From Actinobacillus sp. (GTDB lineage Bacteria; Pseudomonadota; Gammaproteobacteria; Enterobacterales; Pasteurellaceae), in contig JAHHQX010000007.1 in assembly GCA_020026155.1 (NCBI GenBank), positions 1-64,000 on the forward strand: a DNA stretch of 64,000 nt. Reading direction: 5' to 3'. Below are positions 48,145 through 56,385 of this stretch, piece after piece; the first letter of the stretch is position 1, and each line of letters opens with the position of its first letter. The notes under the pieces were generated by a model. The model saw only the letters and a list, made by a program, of their open reading frames with translations. It was not told the DNA's origin and searched no databases. The position numbers were made by a program, and so were the translations under genes.

Positions 48145-48432
48145 ATGATTAAAACTGTTTATTTTGTACCAGCTGCTTATTTCGGAAATGTCAAAGAATT
48201 CCAATTAATGGAACGTCTTACTCGCTTATTTGAAGATCACGGACTTATCGTTGTTCATAATGTAGAAGAAGCACAACTCATTATCGCTTTTGGAGATACC
48301 CTTACACCTAATGACGCTTACAAAGGGAAAAAAGTATATCTTGCGGATGAAGAAACTGCATTCAACGATTCTAAAGCCGTTTTAGAAAAAGCATTAAAAG
48401 ATTGCAAACCTTACGAAGATTACCTTAAGTAA
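48145..48432 (+). CDS. Small PTS EIIB-fold-like protein, probably non-catalytic
   Basis: 95 residues, no signal peptide or membrane segment. I do not recognise a named family. Its layout aligns by eye with the protein of the next gene: a beta-strand start (KTVYFVPAAYFG), a helix, then AQLIIAFGDTLTPNDAYKGKKVYLADE, matching ADVVIVATDHDIDLSKFKGKPVYRTS. That second segment is the late part of fructose-type EIIB domains. The residue at the phosphocysteine position is Ala11. It could be a non-phosphorylatable relative or an unrelated small Rossmann-like fold. It lies 21 bases before the next gene, so the two are probably co-transcribed. Confidence 0.7.
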   Translation: MIKTVYFVPAAYFGNVKEFQLMERLTRLFEDHGLIVVHNVEEAQLIIAFGDTLTPNDAYKGKKVYLADEETAFNDSKAVLEKALKDCKPYEDYLK

Positions 48433-48453
48433 GATCCATTGTGGAAATCATCA

Positions 48454-48933
48454 ATGAAAAAGAATATTGTTGCTATCACCTCTGCTCCTCATAGCGAGAC
48501 GCAAACTTTTTTATCTGCAAAAGCAATTGCGGATTATGCAAAAGAACAAAATTGGCAGGTTAAAGTAGAAATGCATGGAAATCATAAAGATGACCATGAT
48601 GATCCTCATATTATGCCACTTTCGCCTACGGATATTGAACAGGCAGATGTCGTTATTGTGGCAACTGATCACGATATTGATTTAAGTAAATTTAAAGGTA
48701 AACCCGTTTATCGCACGTCTACCCTAGCGACAATTAAACATACTGCACAAGAATGTATGCATGCATTTGAAAAAGCAGAAATTTATACTGGGGAACGCAA
48801 TAACGATTTAGTAAAAGAAGCGATTGAAGAAACTCACATGGGGAAATGTGCCGTGAAAAAAGGTGCACATCGTATCTCTTTATCTATTATTATCATTCTT
48901 ATCGTTTTACTAATTATTTACGCATTTTTATAA
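48454..48933 (+). CDS. Membrane-anchored, non-catalytic PTS fructose EIIB-like protein
   Basis: 159 residues from the ATG at 48454. Residues 1-108 look like a fructose-family EIIB domain (KNIVAITSAPHSETQTF, ADVVIVATDHDIDLSKFKGKPVYRTS). The loop that should read ACPTG, with the phosphorylated cysteine, reads SAPHS, so residue 11 is Ala and phosphotransfer is not possible in the usual way. Residues 142-159 form one hydrophobic helix at the very end: a tail-anchor. A His/Asp-rich patch lies at 42-52 (HGNHKDDHDDPH), suggestive of metal binding. The function is unknown. It is paired with the gene before it. Confidence 0.7.
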   Translation: MKKNIVAITSAPHSETQTFLSAKAIADYAKEQNWQVKVEMHGNHKDDHDDPHIMPLSPTDIEQADVVIVATDHDIDLSKFKGKPVYRTSTLATIKHTAQECMHAFEKAEIYTGERNNDLVKEAIEETHMGKCAVKKGAHRISLSIIIILIVLLIIYAFL

Positions 48934-48941
48934 TTTTCTAT

Positions 48942-48967
48942 AACCCTCTAATATTTTTTAGGGGGTT
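48942..48967 (+). terminator. Hairpin before sdhE
   Basis: AACCCTCTAA pairs with TTAGGGGGTT (one wobble), with short Ts after. It probably terminates the EIIB-like pair. Confidence 0.6.
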
Positions 48968-48990
48968 CATTGTTTTAAAGGATGTCTACT

Positions 48991-49239
48991 ATGCAAGAAA
49001 GGGATAAATTTCGTATTGAATGGGATTGCCGCCGAGGTATGTTGGAGTTAGACAAGGTCATTATGCCTTTCTATAAACAGCATTTTGATACTCTTTCTGA
49101 AGAGCAAAAATCTACTTTTTTACGTTTACTAGCCTGTAGTGATCTGCAGTTATTTTCTTGGTTCTTTAATAACAAACCTGCTGATGATGCAGAATTACAG
49201 AACCTAATATCATTGATTCAATCTAAGATAGAACATTAA
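48991..49239 (+). CDS. sdhE: Succinate dehydrogenase assembly factor (FAD assembly)
   Basis: 82 residues; a YgfY/SdhE family protein that helps insert FAD covalently into SdhA/FrdA. The ATG at 48982 overlaps the ribosome binding site (TAAAGGA), so the ATG at 48991, eight bases away, is preferred. The diagnostic RRGMLELD motif (RGxxE) is near residue 13. In Pasteurellaceae, which lack a full TCA cycle, its target may be fumarate reductase; that is inference. Confidence 0.9.
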   Translation: MQERDKFRIEWDCRRGMLELDKVIMPFYKQHFDTLSEEQKSTFLRLLACSDLQLFSWFFNNKPADDAELQNLISLIQSKIEH

Positions 49240-49254
49240 TACTATTTAGATTTT

Positions 49255-49281
49255 GAACTTTTCAATATAAAACCTATCTAA
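49255..49281 (+). promoter_or_regulatory. Sigma-E-type promoter upstream of rpoE
   Basis: GAACTT (49255-49260), 16 bases, then TCTAA (49277-49281) matches the sigma-E consensus (GGAACTT, about 16 bases, TCTGA). It lies about 55 bases before the rpoE start and implies autoactivation. Confidence 0.85.
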
Positions 49282-49335
49282 CTACCAAAGAGCAATGAAT
49301 TTTGGTGTCAGATTTGTAAGGGAAAAAGAGGTAAT

Positions 49336-49911
49336 ATGACCGAAAAGCTAACAGATCAGGCATTAGTGGAAAGAGTAAAACAGGGAGATAAGAAAGCCTT
49401 TAATTTGTTAGTGGCACGTTATCAAAACAAAGTTGCCGGCTTACTTACACGTTACATTAATCCTCATGAAATCGCCGATGTCGCTCAAGAAGCATTTATC
49501 AAGGCATATCGCTCTATCCACACATTTAGGGGTGAAAGTGCTTTTTATACTTGGCTCTATCGCATAGCGGTCAATACCGCCAAAAATCATTTAACGTCTC
49601 AAGGTAGACGACCACCTAATGAGGATATTCTCGCAGAAGATGCTGAAGTTCTTCAATCAGGTACTGCCTTACGGGATGTGGCGACACCAGAAAATGAATT
49701 ACTTTCAGATGAATTGAAAAATATCGTTTTTACGACAATCGCTAATATGCAGGAAGACCTGCGCGTAGCTATCACTTTACGTGAAATAGATGGTTTGAGC
49801 TATGAAGAAATTGCAGGTGTTATGAATTGTCCCGTTGGAACGGTGCGGTCACGTATTTTTAGAGCACGTGAACTCATTGAAACAGAGATTGCCCCTCTGC
49901 TTCAAAATTAA
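49336..49911 (+). CDS. rpoE: Extracytoplasmic stress sigma factor E
   Basis: ECF sigma factor of 191 residues (E. coli 191). Region 2 is VARYQNKVAGLLTRYI...DVAQEAFIKAYRSI...FYTWLYRIAVNTAKN, and region 4 is LREIDGLSYEEIAGVMNCPVGTVRSRIFRARELI. It is held by RseA at the membrane until envelope stress leads to RseA cleavage. It starts the rpoE-rseABC operon. Confidence 0.98.
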   Translation: MTEKLTDQALVERVKQGDKKAFNLLVARYQNKVAGLLTRYINPHEIADVAQEAFIKAYRSIHTFRGESAFYTWLYRIAVNTAKNHLTSQGRRPPNEDILAEDAEVLQSGTALRDVATPENELLSDELKNIVFTTIANMQEDLRVAITLREIDGLSYEEIAGVMNCPVGTVRSRIFRARELIETEIAPLLQN

Positions 49912-49938
49912 ATTACGGTTTTATACACGGAGTAACTT

Positions 49939-50484
49939 ATGCAAAAAATCTCAGTATCCACATTAATGGATGGGGAGGAAATAAATAGTTCTACGCTACG
50001 CAAAGTCACCCAAGATCCTGAATTAGAAAAGGCTTGGCAGAATTTCCATCTTATTAGAGATGTCATGCGTAAAGAGTCAGATTTTATTTTAGGTGATGAC
50101 TTTACAAAAAGTGTCGCGGCGGCCCTAGAATTGGAAGACACCCCGATCCTTGAATCCCAAGAAAAAATTGAACCAAAACAAAAAAACTTTTGGCGGAAGC
50201 TCAAACCTGCTTTCATGCCAATGTTACAGTTAGGTGTTGCAGCAAGTGTCTGTCTAGTCGCAGTATTTGGCGTACAGCAATTTACGAAAAAACCTGCGGA
50301 AAGTGCGATTTCTGTTTTACAAACCCTTCCTTTTAACAACCAAGTCCAAGATGTGAGTTACAATGTCCCACATCAATTTATTGTGACGCCAAAACAAATG
50401 GAAGAAAAAAATAAACAAATCGGTGAAATGGTTCAAAGTTATGAACTACAACGCAGACTTTATGCTTCAGAAATCCATAAATAA
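49939..50484 (+). CDS. rseA: Anti-sigma-E factor
   Basis: 181-residue inner-membrane protein. A cytoplasmic N-terminal RpoE-binding domain (MQKISVSTLMDGEEIN, then WQNFHLIRDVMRKE) is followed by one membrane segment (about residues 92-112) and a short periplasmic domain. E. coli RseA is 216 residues; the periplasmic part is shorter here. It is the target of DegS and RseP proteolysis. A long-loop hairpin follows before rseB. Confidence 0.93.
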   Translation: MQKISVSTLMDGEEINSSTLRKVTQDPELEKAWQNFHLIRDVMRKESDFILGDDFTKSVAAALELEDTPILESQEKIEPKQKNFWRKLKPAFMPMLQLGVAASVCLVAVFGVQQFTKKPAESAISVLQTLPFNNQVQDVSYNVPHQFIVTPKQMEEKNKQIGEMVQSYELQRRLYASEIHK

Positions 50485-50494
50485 TTTAGTATAC

Positions 50495-50536
50495 AAAATC
50501 ACCATGTTTATTGATTAATAATATTGGTGATTTTTT
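50495..50536 (+). terminator. Hairpin between rseA and rseB
   Basis: AAAATCACCA (50495-50504) pairs with TGGTGATTTT (50525-50534), followed by Ts. It probably attenuates rseB and rseC relative to rpoE and rseA. Confidence 0.75.
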
Positions 50537-50556
50537 AATATCCATTGGAGTAGTTT

Positions 50557-51630
50557 ATGTCTAAAAATGTCATTGCTTTTATTTTTAAAATGTCATTTAT
50601 ACGTCTTTTTGCTATTTGTACGCTACTTTTTTCACCCATGATTGCGCAGGCAAGTACTCCAATAGCTACTGATAATATGGCGTCTTCCACAGGAGGGGTT
50701 CCTTCCGATACCAATACAATTTTACAAAAAAATGCCTTGCAAACGCCTGCTAAAAATCTATCACCCATGCAACAATTACAATTGATGCAAACGAACCATT
50801 CGACAACAGACTATGGGCTCTTTTTTGTCAACATCACCCCTGCGAGTATCGAATCCTTCCGCTATTATCATGCTTACGCAGACAATAACAATTATGCACA
50901 ATTAACCACTATGGATGGTATCCAGCAAGAGATATTACAAAGGGGAGATATTATCAGCTATTTTTCTCCGCTTTATCCGAGCTTCTCTATTCGTGGAAAC
51001 TATATTATTGATAATTTTCCAAGTATCCTCTGGGCAAATTTAAAAAACGTCAATAAATATTATGACATCATTCCAGTGGGTATGAATCGCATTGCCGATC
51101 ACGTGGTCAATACGCTCCGTATTGTGCCTAAAGATGGCTATCGCGATCAGCTTGTTCTATTTTTAAATGCAAAAAACCATATGTTGTTACGTCAAGATGT
51201 GCTCGATCATAATGGTAACTTACTTTCTCAATTCCGTGTGGTAGATTTTATTCCCCTAACTAATGTGAAAAAATTTATTGCAGCACTTGATACTTTAGAC
51301 ATGCCACCATTCATCACCACCAAAATGCAGACTTCTCAAAATACTTTTGCATGGAAACTTGATTGGTTACCTAAAGGATTCCATCTTATAAAACAAACTG
51401 TTAATACATTAAATGGAAAAACTATTGAAACACAGTTCTATTCGGATGGTATTTTTTCCTTTACAATAAACGTTGCACCAAGCATTATTCCAGATGCACC
51501 CGATAAAAGTTGGTCTCGCGGTGCGCTATCACTTTATACACGAACACAAAATAATCAAGATTTTACCTGTATTGGAGAAATTCCAGTTTCTACAGCAAAA
51601 CGCATTATTGAAAATATTAAGAGTAACTAA
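50557..51630 (+). CDS. rseB: Periplasmic sigma-E regulator RseB
   Basis: 357 residues with an N-terminal signal (hydrophobic to about residue 28, cleaved near AQA). RseB binds the periplasmic part of RseA and shields it from DegS; it also senses lipid/LPS. It has the MucB/RseB two-domain layout (an LolA-like large domain and a C-terminal domain with VNTLNGKTIETQFYSDGIFSFTI) and is longer than E. coli RseB (318). It lies next to rseC, which starts three bases beyond. Confidence 0.88.
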   Translation: MSKNVIAFIFKMSFIRLFAICTLLFSPMIAQASTPIATDNMASSTGGVPSDTNTILQKNALQTPAKNLSPMQQLQLMQTNHSTTDYGLFFVNITPASIESFRYYHAYADNNNYAQLTTMDGIQQEILQRGDIISYFSPLYPSFSIRGNYIIDNFPSILWANLKNVNKYYDIIPVGMNRIADHVVNTLRIVPKDGYRDQLVLFLNAKNHMLLRQDVLDHNGNLLSQFRVVDFIPLTNVKKFIAALDTLDMPPFITTKMQTSQNTFAWKLDWLPKGFHLIKQTVNTLNGKTIETQFYSDGIFSFTINVAPSIIPDAPDKSWSRGALSLYTRTQNNQDFTCIGEIPVSTAKRIIENIKSN

Positions 51631-51632
51631 TT

Positions 51633-52076
51633 ATGTTAACGGAACGAGGAGTGGTTGTTGCTTATCATGGGGGAAAAGCAACAATCAAATGCCAACGTCA
51701 AGGTGGCTGCACGGCATGTAGTGCCAAAGATTCTTGCGGTAGTGCTGCGCTGTCTGATTTGACAAATGAGAAGAAAAACAAAACTGATCACGTATTTATT
51801 ATTGAAACGCTAACGCCTTTAAGAATTGGTCAGCAAGTTGAAATAGGACTAAAAGAAAAAGCTCTCGTACTAGCAAGTTTATTGCTCTATACCATTCCGC
51901 TTCTAACTTTGGTCTTAAGTACTATCATCAGCCAATATTTTTGTAGCAGTGAGTTAATCTGTATTGCCATTATTTTTGGTTGCACGACCCTTTGTTTTTT
52001 TATTGTAAAAATTTTTGCAGATAAACTCGCATCCCATCCTGCTTACCAGCCGATCTTACTGCGCGTTTATCCTTAA
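51633..52076 (+). CDS. rseC: SoxR reducing/sigma-E regulatory membrane protein RseC
   Basis: 147 residues (E. coli 159). The N-terminal soluble part has the cysteine cluster CQRQGGCTACSAKDSCG, and two hydrophobic segments follow (about residues 73-95 and 100-122). RseC is linked in enterics to sigma-E control, Rsx/Rnf-mediated SoxR reduction and thiamine synthesis. It ends the operon, 17 bases before mobB. Confidence 0.9.
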   Translation: MLTERGVVVAYHGGKATIKCQRQGGCTACSAKDSCGSAALSDLTNEKKNKTDHVFIIETLTPLRIGQQVEIGLKEKALVLASLLLYTIPLLTLVLSTIISQYFCSSELICIAIIFGCTTLCFFIVKIFADKLASHPAYQPILLRVYP

Positions 52077-52093
52077 AAGAAGATAAGATATTT

Positions 52094-52600
52094 ATGTATA
52101 ATTCTCCGACATTACTAGGGATTTCAGGCTATAGTAATAGTGGAAAAACAACGTTGCTAGAAAAACTGTTACCCTATTTACAAAAATATGATTTACGCAT
52201 CGGCGTCATCAAACACACTCATCATGATGCCTCCACTGATATCCCAGGAAAAGATAGCTGGCGCATGAAGGAGGCTGGGGCTGCCCAAGTTGCACTTGTT
52301 TCAGATAAACGTTGGGCAATCATGTCTGAAACGCCAACAGCGCCCATTACCCTAAAAGAACTAATGCGCCAATTTAACCCAGTGTTAAATGATCTTATCC
52401 TTGTAGAAGGATTTAAGGATGAAGCTATCCCCAAAATTTTGCTACATCGTCAGGAAATGACACGCCCATTACCTGAAATTGATACCTTTACTATTGCGAT
52501 TGCAACCGACTACTCCTTGTCGTGCAACGTTCCAGTTTTGGATATAAATAATCCAGAACAAATCGCACGCTTCATAAAAGATTGGTTGATAAAGCAATAA
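52094..52600 (+). CDS. mobB: Molybdopterin-guanine dinucleotide biosynthesis adaptor protein
   Basis: GTP-binding protein of 168 residues that assists MobA in making the Mo-bis-MGD cofactor. The P-loop is SGYSNSGKTTLLEKL at residues 10-24; IKHTHHDASTD and DLILVEGFKDEA follow. It is probably co-transcribed with rseC and with the downstream exporter gene. Molybdenum transport genes lie 4 kb downstream. Confidence 0.93.
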   Translation: MYNSPTLLGISGYSNSGKTTLLEKLLPYLQKYDLRIGVIKHTHHDASTDIPGKDSWRMKEAGAAQVALVSDKRWAIMSETPTAPITLKELMRQFNPVLNDLILVEGFKDEAIPKILLHRQEMTRPLPEIDTFTIAIATDYSLSCNVPVLDINNPEQIARFIKDWLIKQ

Positions 52601-52611
52601 AGGATATTAAT

Positions 52612-54048
52612 TTGAGTATTTTTAGAAAAAAATCCGAAAATGCGGGCGAGACAGATGTTTCCCAAAGCAAGCAAAAGTTAGCTAAAGAATATCTTGGTTT
52701 AGCATGGATCGCTGCGCTTGCTTTCTTTATGCAAACCTTAGACGCCACCATTCTTAATACGGCACTGCCCGCAATCTCAAAAGCATTACATACCGTGCCG
52801 CTTGATATGCAACTTGCTATCATTGCCTACGCATTAAGTGTTGCCCTTTTTATCCCCTTGAGTGCGTGGATGGCAGATCGCTTTGGAAGTTTACATGTCT
52901 TTCGGTATTCAGTCGCTGTTTTCGTATTAGGATCTATTGGGTGTGCGATGTCTCAATCGCTCGAAGTGCTTGTACTTTTCCGAATCTTACAAGGAATGGG
53001 CGGTGCACTGATGATGCCAGTAGTACGTTTAACTCTCATTCAAGCCGTACCTAAAAAACAACTTATTCATGCTTGGAATTTGGCGGCGGTCGCAGGATTG
53101 TTGGGACCTATTCTCGGACCTATCTTGGGAGGTTGGTTAGTGACGTATGCAAGTTGGCATTGGATATTTTTAATCAATATCCCTATTGGCTTACTCGGTA
53201 TTTTTGCCGCCGCCCATTATATGCCTAACTTTACTCGAGAAACAAAACCACTTGATTTTAAAGGGTTTTTCATTTTTGCTGGTGGTTTGGTCGGGATCAC
53301 ATTAGGGCTGGATCTCATTGCTGAAAGCGTTGTCGCACTCTATTGGGCCGTCCTCTTATTCGTAATTGGGGTGCTCTTTTTCATGGCCTATTACCGCCAC
53401 GCAAAACGCCATCTTGCTCCCCTCTTGTCCTTACACGTATTCCATATTCGAACGTTCCGTTTGGGATTAACGATTAATTTATTTGTCCGTCTTTGCGCCT
53501 CAAGTATTCCCTTCCTAATTCCGCTTATGTTTCAAATTTGCTTCGGTTACCGTGCGGATATGGTAGGTTGGTTACTCGCACCTATTGCCTTAAGCTCTAT
53601 TATCGCCAAAGGTATAGTTACGCCATTATTAAGACGCATTGGTTATCGTACAACCTTAATTTATAGTGCGATTGGGATTATGATCGTCGTTGCGATGATG
53701 GGCTTATTGCGTGAGTCCACGCCAATTATCTGGATCGTGGTATTATTTTCGTTATACGGAACTTGTATGTCGATTTTATTCACCTCCATTAATACGCTCA
53801 CAATTGGGGATTTAGCGCAGGAATCGGCAGGTGTCGGTTCAACATTATTGAGTGTCACGCAACAAGTAGGAATTGGGTTAGGTATCGCTGTCGCTTCTAC
53901 TATTCTTGCAGGCTATCGCAATATTTTACCAAGCGATTTACTCCAACATGCGTTTAGTTACACCTTCTTCACGACCAGTCTTTTTGGCTTATTCCTCATT
54001 TGGCTTGTCACAAAATTACAATCTAATGATGGAAAAAATCTCTTGTAA
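52612..54048 (+). CDS. MFS multidrug exporter, DHA2 (MdtD/EmrB) family
   Basis: Proton-driven exporter of 478 residues with about 14 hydrophobic segments. I place the start at the TTG at 52612, which follows AAAGGA at seven bases; the earlier TTG at 52582 lies inside mobB. DHA2 signatures are QTLDATILNTALPAISK, AWMADRFGSLHVF, GPILGPILGGWLVTYASWHWIFLINIPIG, and the late ESAGVGSTLLSVTQQVGIGLG. The sequence resembles E. coli MdtD, but the substrate is unknown. A CACGCCCC motif begins two bases after its stop. Confidence 0.9.
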   Translation: MSIFRKKSENAGETDVSQSKQKLAKEYLGLAWIAALAFFMQTLDATILNTALPAISKALHTVPLDMQLAIIAYALSVALFIPLSAWMADRFGSLHVFRYSVAVFVLGSIGCAMSQSLEVLVLFRILQGMGGALMMPVVRLTLIQAVPKKQLIHAWNLAAVAGLLGPILGPILGGWLVTYASWHWIFLINIPIGLLGIFAAAHYMPNFTRETKPLDFKGFFIFAGGLVGITLGLDLIAESVVALYWAVLLFVIGVLFFMAYYRHAKRHLAPLLSLHVFHIRTFRLGLTINLFVRLCASSIPFLIPLMFQICFGYRADMVGWLLAPIALSSIIAKGIVTPLLRRIGYRTTLIYSAIGIMIVVAMMGLLRESTPIIWIVVLFSLYGTCMSILFTSINTLTIGDLAQESAGVGSTLLSVTQQVGIGLGIAVASTILAGYRNILPSDLLQHAFSYTFFTTSLFGLFLIWLVTKLQSNDGKNLL

Positions 54049-54050
54049 CT

Positions 54051-54077
54051 CACGCCCCGATTTTCCGAAAAATTTAT
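54051..54077 (+). repeat. CACGCCCC-type dispersed motif after the MFS gene
   Basis: Reads CACGCCCCGATTTTCCG followed by AAAAATTTATG. It lies two bases beyond the MFS stop, in the convergent gap with srmB. Confidence 0.8.
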
Positions 54078-54084
54078 GCAATAA

Positions 54085-54110
54085 AAAACCGCTGTACATC
54101 AGCGGTTTTC
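54085..54110. terminator. Terminator between the MFS gene and srmB
   Basis: AAAACCGCTG and CAGCGGTTTT pair around a five-base loop; A and T runs allow action in both directions. Confidence 0.9.
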
Positions 54111-54113
54111 TTT

Positions 54114-55442
54114 TTATTTTTCTGTAGCATCACTGGTAGCTGTCTTACGACGTTTACCCACATTTTTGCTGTCTTTATGACGCAATTTTTGTTTGGTTTT
54201 CTTGGCTGCCTTTTGTTTCTCGGCAATTTTTGCTTTTTTGGTTGCTTTTGATTTTTTGCTGACTTTTTTAATTTCACCATCTTTTGGCGGTTTGGTACGA
54301 GGTTCTAATCCTTCAAGCACACGAGCTTTCAGCAATTCTTGAGTATAGCGTTTGATTTTACCCAATAATTTATAATCATGCCCTTCAACGAAAGAAACGG
54401 CAGTTCCTTTTTTACCTGCACGTGCCGTGCGCCCAATACGGTGTGTATATACGTCCGCACTGTACGGTAAGTCAAAGTTCATCACATGACTAATATCTTC
54501 AATATCAATTCCTCGCGCGGCAACATCGGTCGCAACAAGCACGGTTACCACACCATTTTTCAATCTTTCAATCGCCTGATTGCGTTGATATTGATTCATC
54601 TCACCTTGAATAAAGGTAGAACGAATGCCACGCTTACGTAAAATATCAGAAAGCTCTTGCGCCTCTTCACGACGGCGGACAAAAATGATACCTCGTTGTA
54701 CATCTTCAGTTTGGATAAAACGCGCAACTTGCTTGATCTTATGTTCTTTGCTGTCGCTATGATAATACCATTGATGAATCTTTTTACGTTCGCGACGACT
54801 TGGTTCGGCATCCACTTTAACTGGATTTTCTAGTAAACGCTCAGTAAAGCTTTGCAATAACTCACCTTCTAAGGTTGCAGAGAAAAGTAATGTTTGTTTA
54901 CGCCAACGTGTTTCTGCCGCAATACGTTCTGCATCTTGACCAAATCCCATTTGCAACATGCGATCGGCTTCATCAAAAATTAAAATTTCAACAGCACGGC
55001 AATCAAAATTTTCTTGTTGGATATACTGTAATAATCGCCCTGGGGTTGCTACGACAATATCTTGATTTTCGTTAAAAATTTCACCATGCTCTTCATAAGA
55101 TATTCCTCCCGTAATCGTTGCAATTTTAAGGGAAGTAAATTGAGCAAGTACTTTTGCCTGTTCTGCGACTTGCATGGCTAATTCACGGGTTGGGGTCAAT
55201 ACCAGTACTCGTGGCGGACCGGGTTTACGACGTGGATAATCCAGTAAGTGCTGGATAGCAGGTAGCAAGAAAGCTACGGTTTTCCCCGTCCCAGTGGGCG
55301 CTGAACCTAATACGTCTAATCCATCCATGGCAGCTGGAATGGCTTCTACCTGAATGGCACTTGGGCGGCTATAACCTTGTTTCTCCACTGCTGCGAGAAG
55401 CGCTGGCGAGAGGTCGAAACTTTCAAAAGTCGCTGTATTCAT
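54114..55442 (-). CDS. srmB: ATP-dependent RNA helicase SrmB
   Basis: DEAD-box helicase for an early step of 50S ribosome assembly. It has 442 residues (E. coli 444). Motifs: SAPTGTGKT, TPTRELAMQ, FDEADRMLQMGF, LFSATLE and HRIGRTARAG. A Lys-rich C-terminal tail ends in RHKDSKNVGKRRK. It is divergent from trmN, as in E. coli, with 80 bases between. Confidence 0.97.
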   Translation of the reverse strand: MNTATFESFDLSPALLAAVEKQGYSRPSAIQVEAIPAAMDGLDVLGSAPTGTGKTVAFLLPAIQHLLDYPRRKPGPPRVLVLTPTRELAMQVAEQAKVLAQFTSLKIATITGGISYEEHGEIFNENQDIVVATPGRLLQYIQQENFDCRAVEILIFDEADRMLQMGFGQDAERIAAETRWRKQTLLFSATLEGELLQSFTERLLENPVKVDAEPSRRERKKIHQWYYHSDSKEHKIKQVARFIQTEDVQRGIIFVRRREEAQELSDILRKRGIRSTFIQGEMNQYQRNQAIERLKNGVVTVLVATDVAARGIDIEDISHVMNFDLPYSADVYTHRIGRTARAGKKGTAVSFVEGHDYKLLGKIKRYTQELLKARVLEGLEPRTKPPKDGEIKKVSKKSKATKKAKIAEKQKAAKKTKQKLRHKDSKNVGKRRKTATSDATEK

Positions 55443-55522
55443 CTTTTTCTCTGTAATCCTTTCATTTAAAATTAGGGCAATTATAACGTACTTCCAACAA
55501 AAATACGGAGCTTTCCAAAAAA

Positions 55523-56254
55523 ATGTCCTCTTCTCACCAACCTAAGCCACAATTTTTCCATTTTAAACAATTCTCTATCGAACAAACACATTGCGCAATG
55601 AAAGTCGGAACCGATGGAATTTTACTGGGTGGCTGGGCAGATTTGGAAAACGCCAAATCAGTCTTGGATATGGGAACAGGTACCGGGCTTATTGCATTGA
55701 TGACCGCACAACGCCTTGCCACAGTATCGCAAGACTTTTCTATCGTCGCCATTGAAAAAGATGAAATGGCCACAAAACAAGCTCAAAAGAATTTCCTCAA
55801 TAGCCCATGGAAAGAGAATATTCAGCTTTATTGTGGTGATATTATAGAAATTTTACCGAAAATCGGGGCGTGTTTTGATCATATTCTTGCAAATCCTCCC
55901 TATTTTCCTAAAGCGCAACCTTGTAAAAATCAAGCACGTGATTTAGCCCGCTATACAGAACTTTCTCATTTAGATTGGCTCACAATTGCCGCTAATTTTT
56001 TAACAGAAACGGGAAAAATTTCTTTTGTGCTACCCTTTGATGCTGCACAAAATCTTATCGAAAACGCTCCTTTTCATTGTATTAGAAAATGTATTATTAC
56101 AACGAAAATTGGTAAATTGCCCTCCAGAATGATCGTTAGCTTCTCTAGAGTTGCCCAACCTTGCAAAGAAGAATCGCTTGTTATTTATGATAACGAAAAT
56201 AAATATACAATTGATTTTATTAATAAATATAGAGATTTCTATTTAAAAATGTAA
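55523..56254 (+). CDS. trmN: tRNA1(Val) (adenine(37)-N6)-methyltransferase
   Basis: SAM-dependent methyltransferase of 243 residues (E. coli YfiC 245). Motif I is VLDMGTGTGLIALMTAQR, the acidic loop is IEKDEMA, and the N6-adenine catalytic motif is ILANPPYFP (NPPY). The same gene pair with srmB is found in enterics. A near-perfect CACGCCCC motif lies in frame at 55848-55872, encoding ILPKIGACF. Confidence 0.94.
   Translation: MSSSHQPKPQFFHFKQFSIEQTHCAMKVGTDGILLGGWADLENAKSVLDMGTGTGLIALMTAQRLATVSQDFSIVAIEKDEMATKQAQKNFLNSPWKENIQLYCGDIIEILPKIGACFDHILANPPYFPKAQPCKNQARDLARYTELSHLDWLTIAANFLTETGKISFVLPFDAAQNLIENAPFHCIRKCIITTKIGKLPSRMIVSFSRVAQPCKEESLVIYDNENKYTIDFINKYRDFYLKM
55848..55872 (-). repeat. 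CACGCCCC-type dispersed motif inside trmN
   Basis: On the minus strand CACGCCCCGATTTTCGG followed by TAAAATTTC. It is one of the best matches of the set and lies fully inside coding sequence. Confidence 0.8.
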
Positions 56255-56351
56255 CTTATCTTTTAAAATCTCCAGCACGCACAAAAAGAAAAAATATTTC
56301 ATTTTTTATAAATAAAATTTGCACTACTCCAAAAGTTTATATAAAATTTTA

Positions 56352-56363
56352 TACATAACGTTA
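56352..56363 (+). promoter_or_regulatory. Possible ModE half-site upstream of molA
   Basis: TACATAACGTTA equals the right half of the E. coli modA ModE operator as I remember it. The expected left half is only weakly present and mis-spaced. It lies about 30 bases upstream of the molA start. Low confidence. Confidence 0.3.
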
Positions 56364-56385
56364 ATGGAGTTAACCAGGTATATTT

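Noticed and set aside
52582..52611. Earlier TTG start of the MFS gene inside mobB
   Set aside because: The TTG at 52612 has AAAGGA at good spacing; the earlier one has no site.
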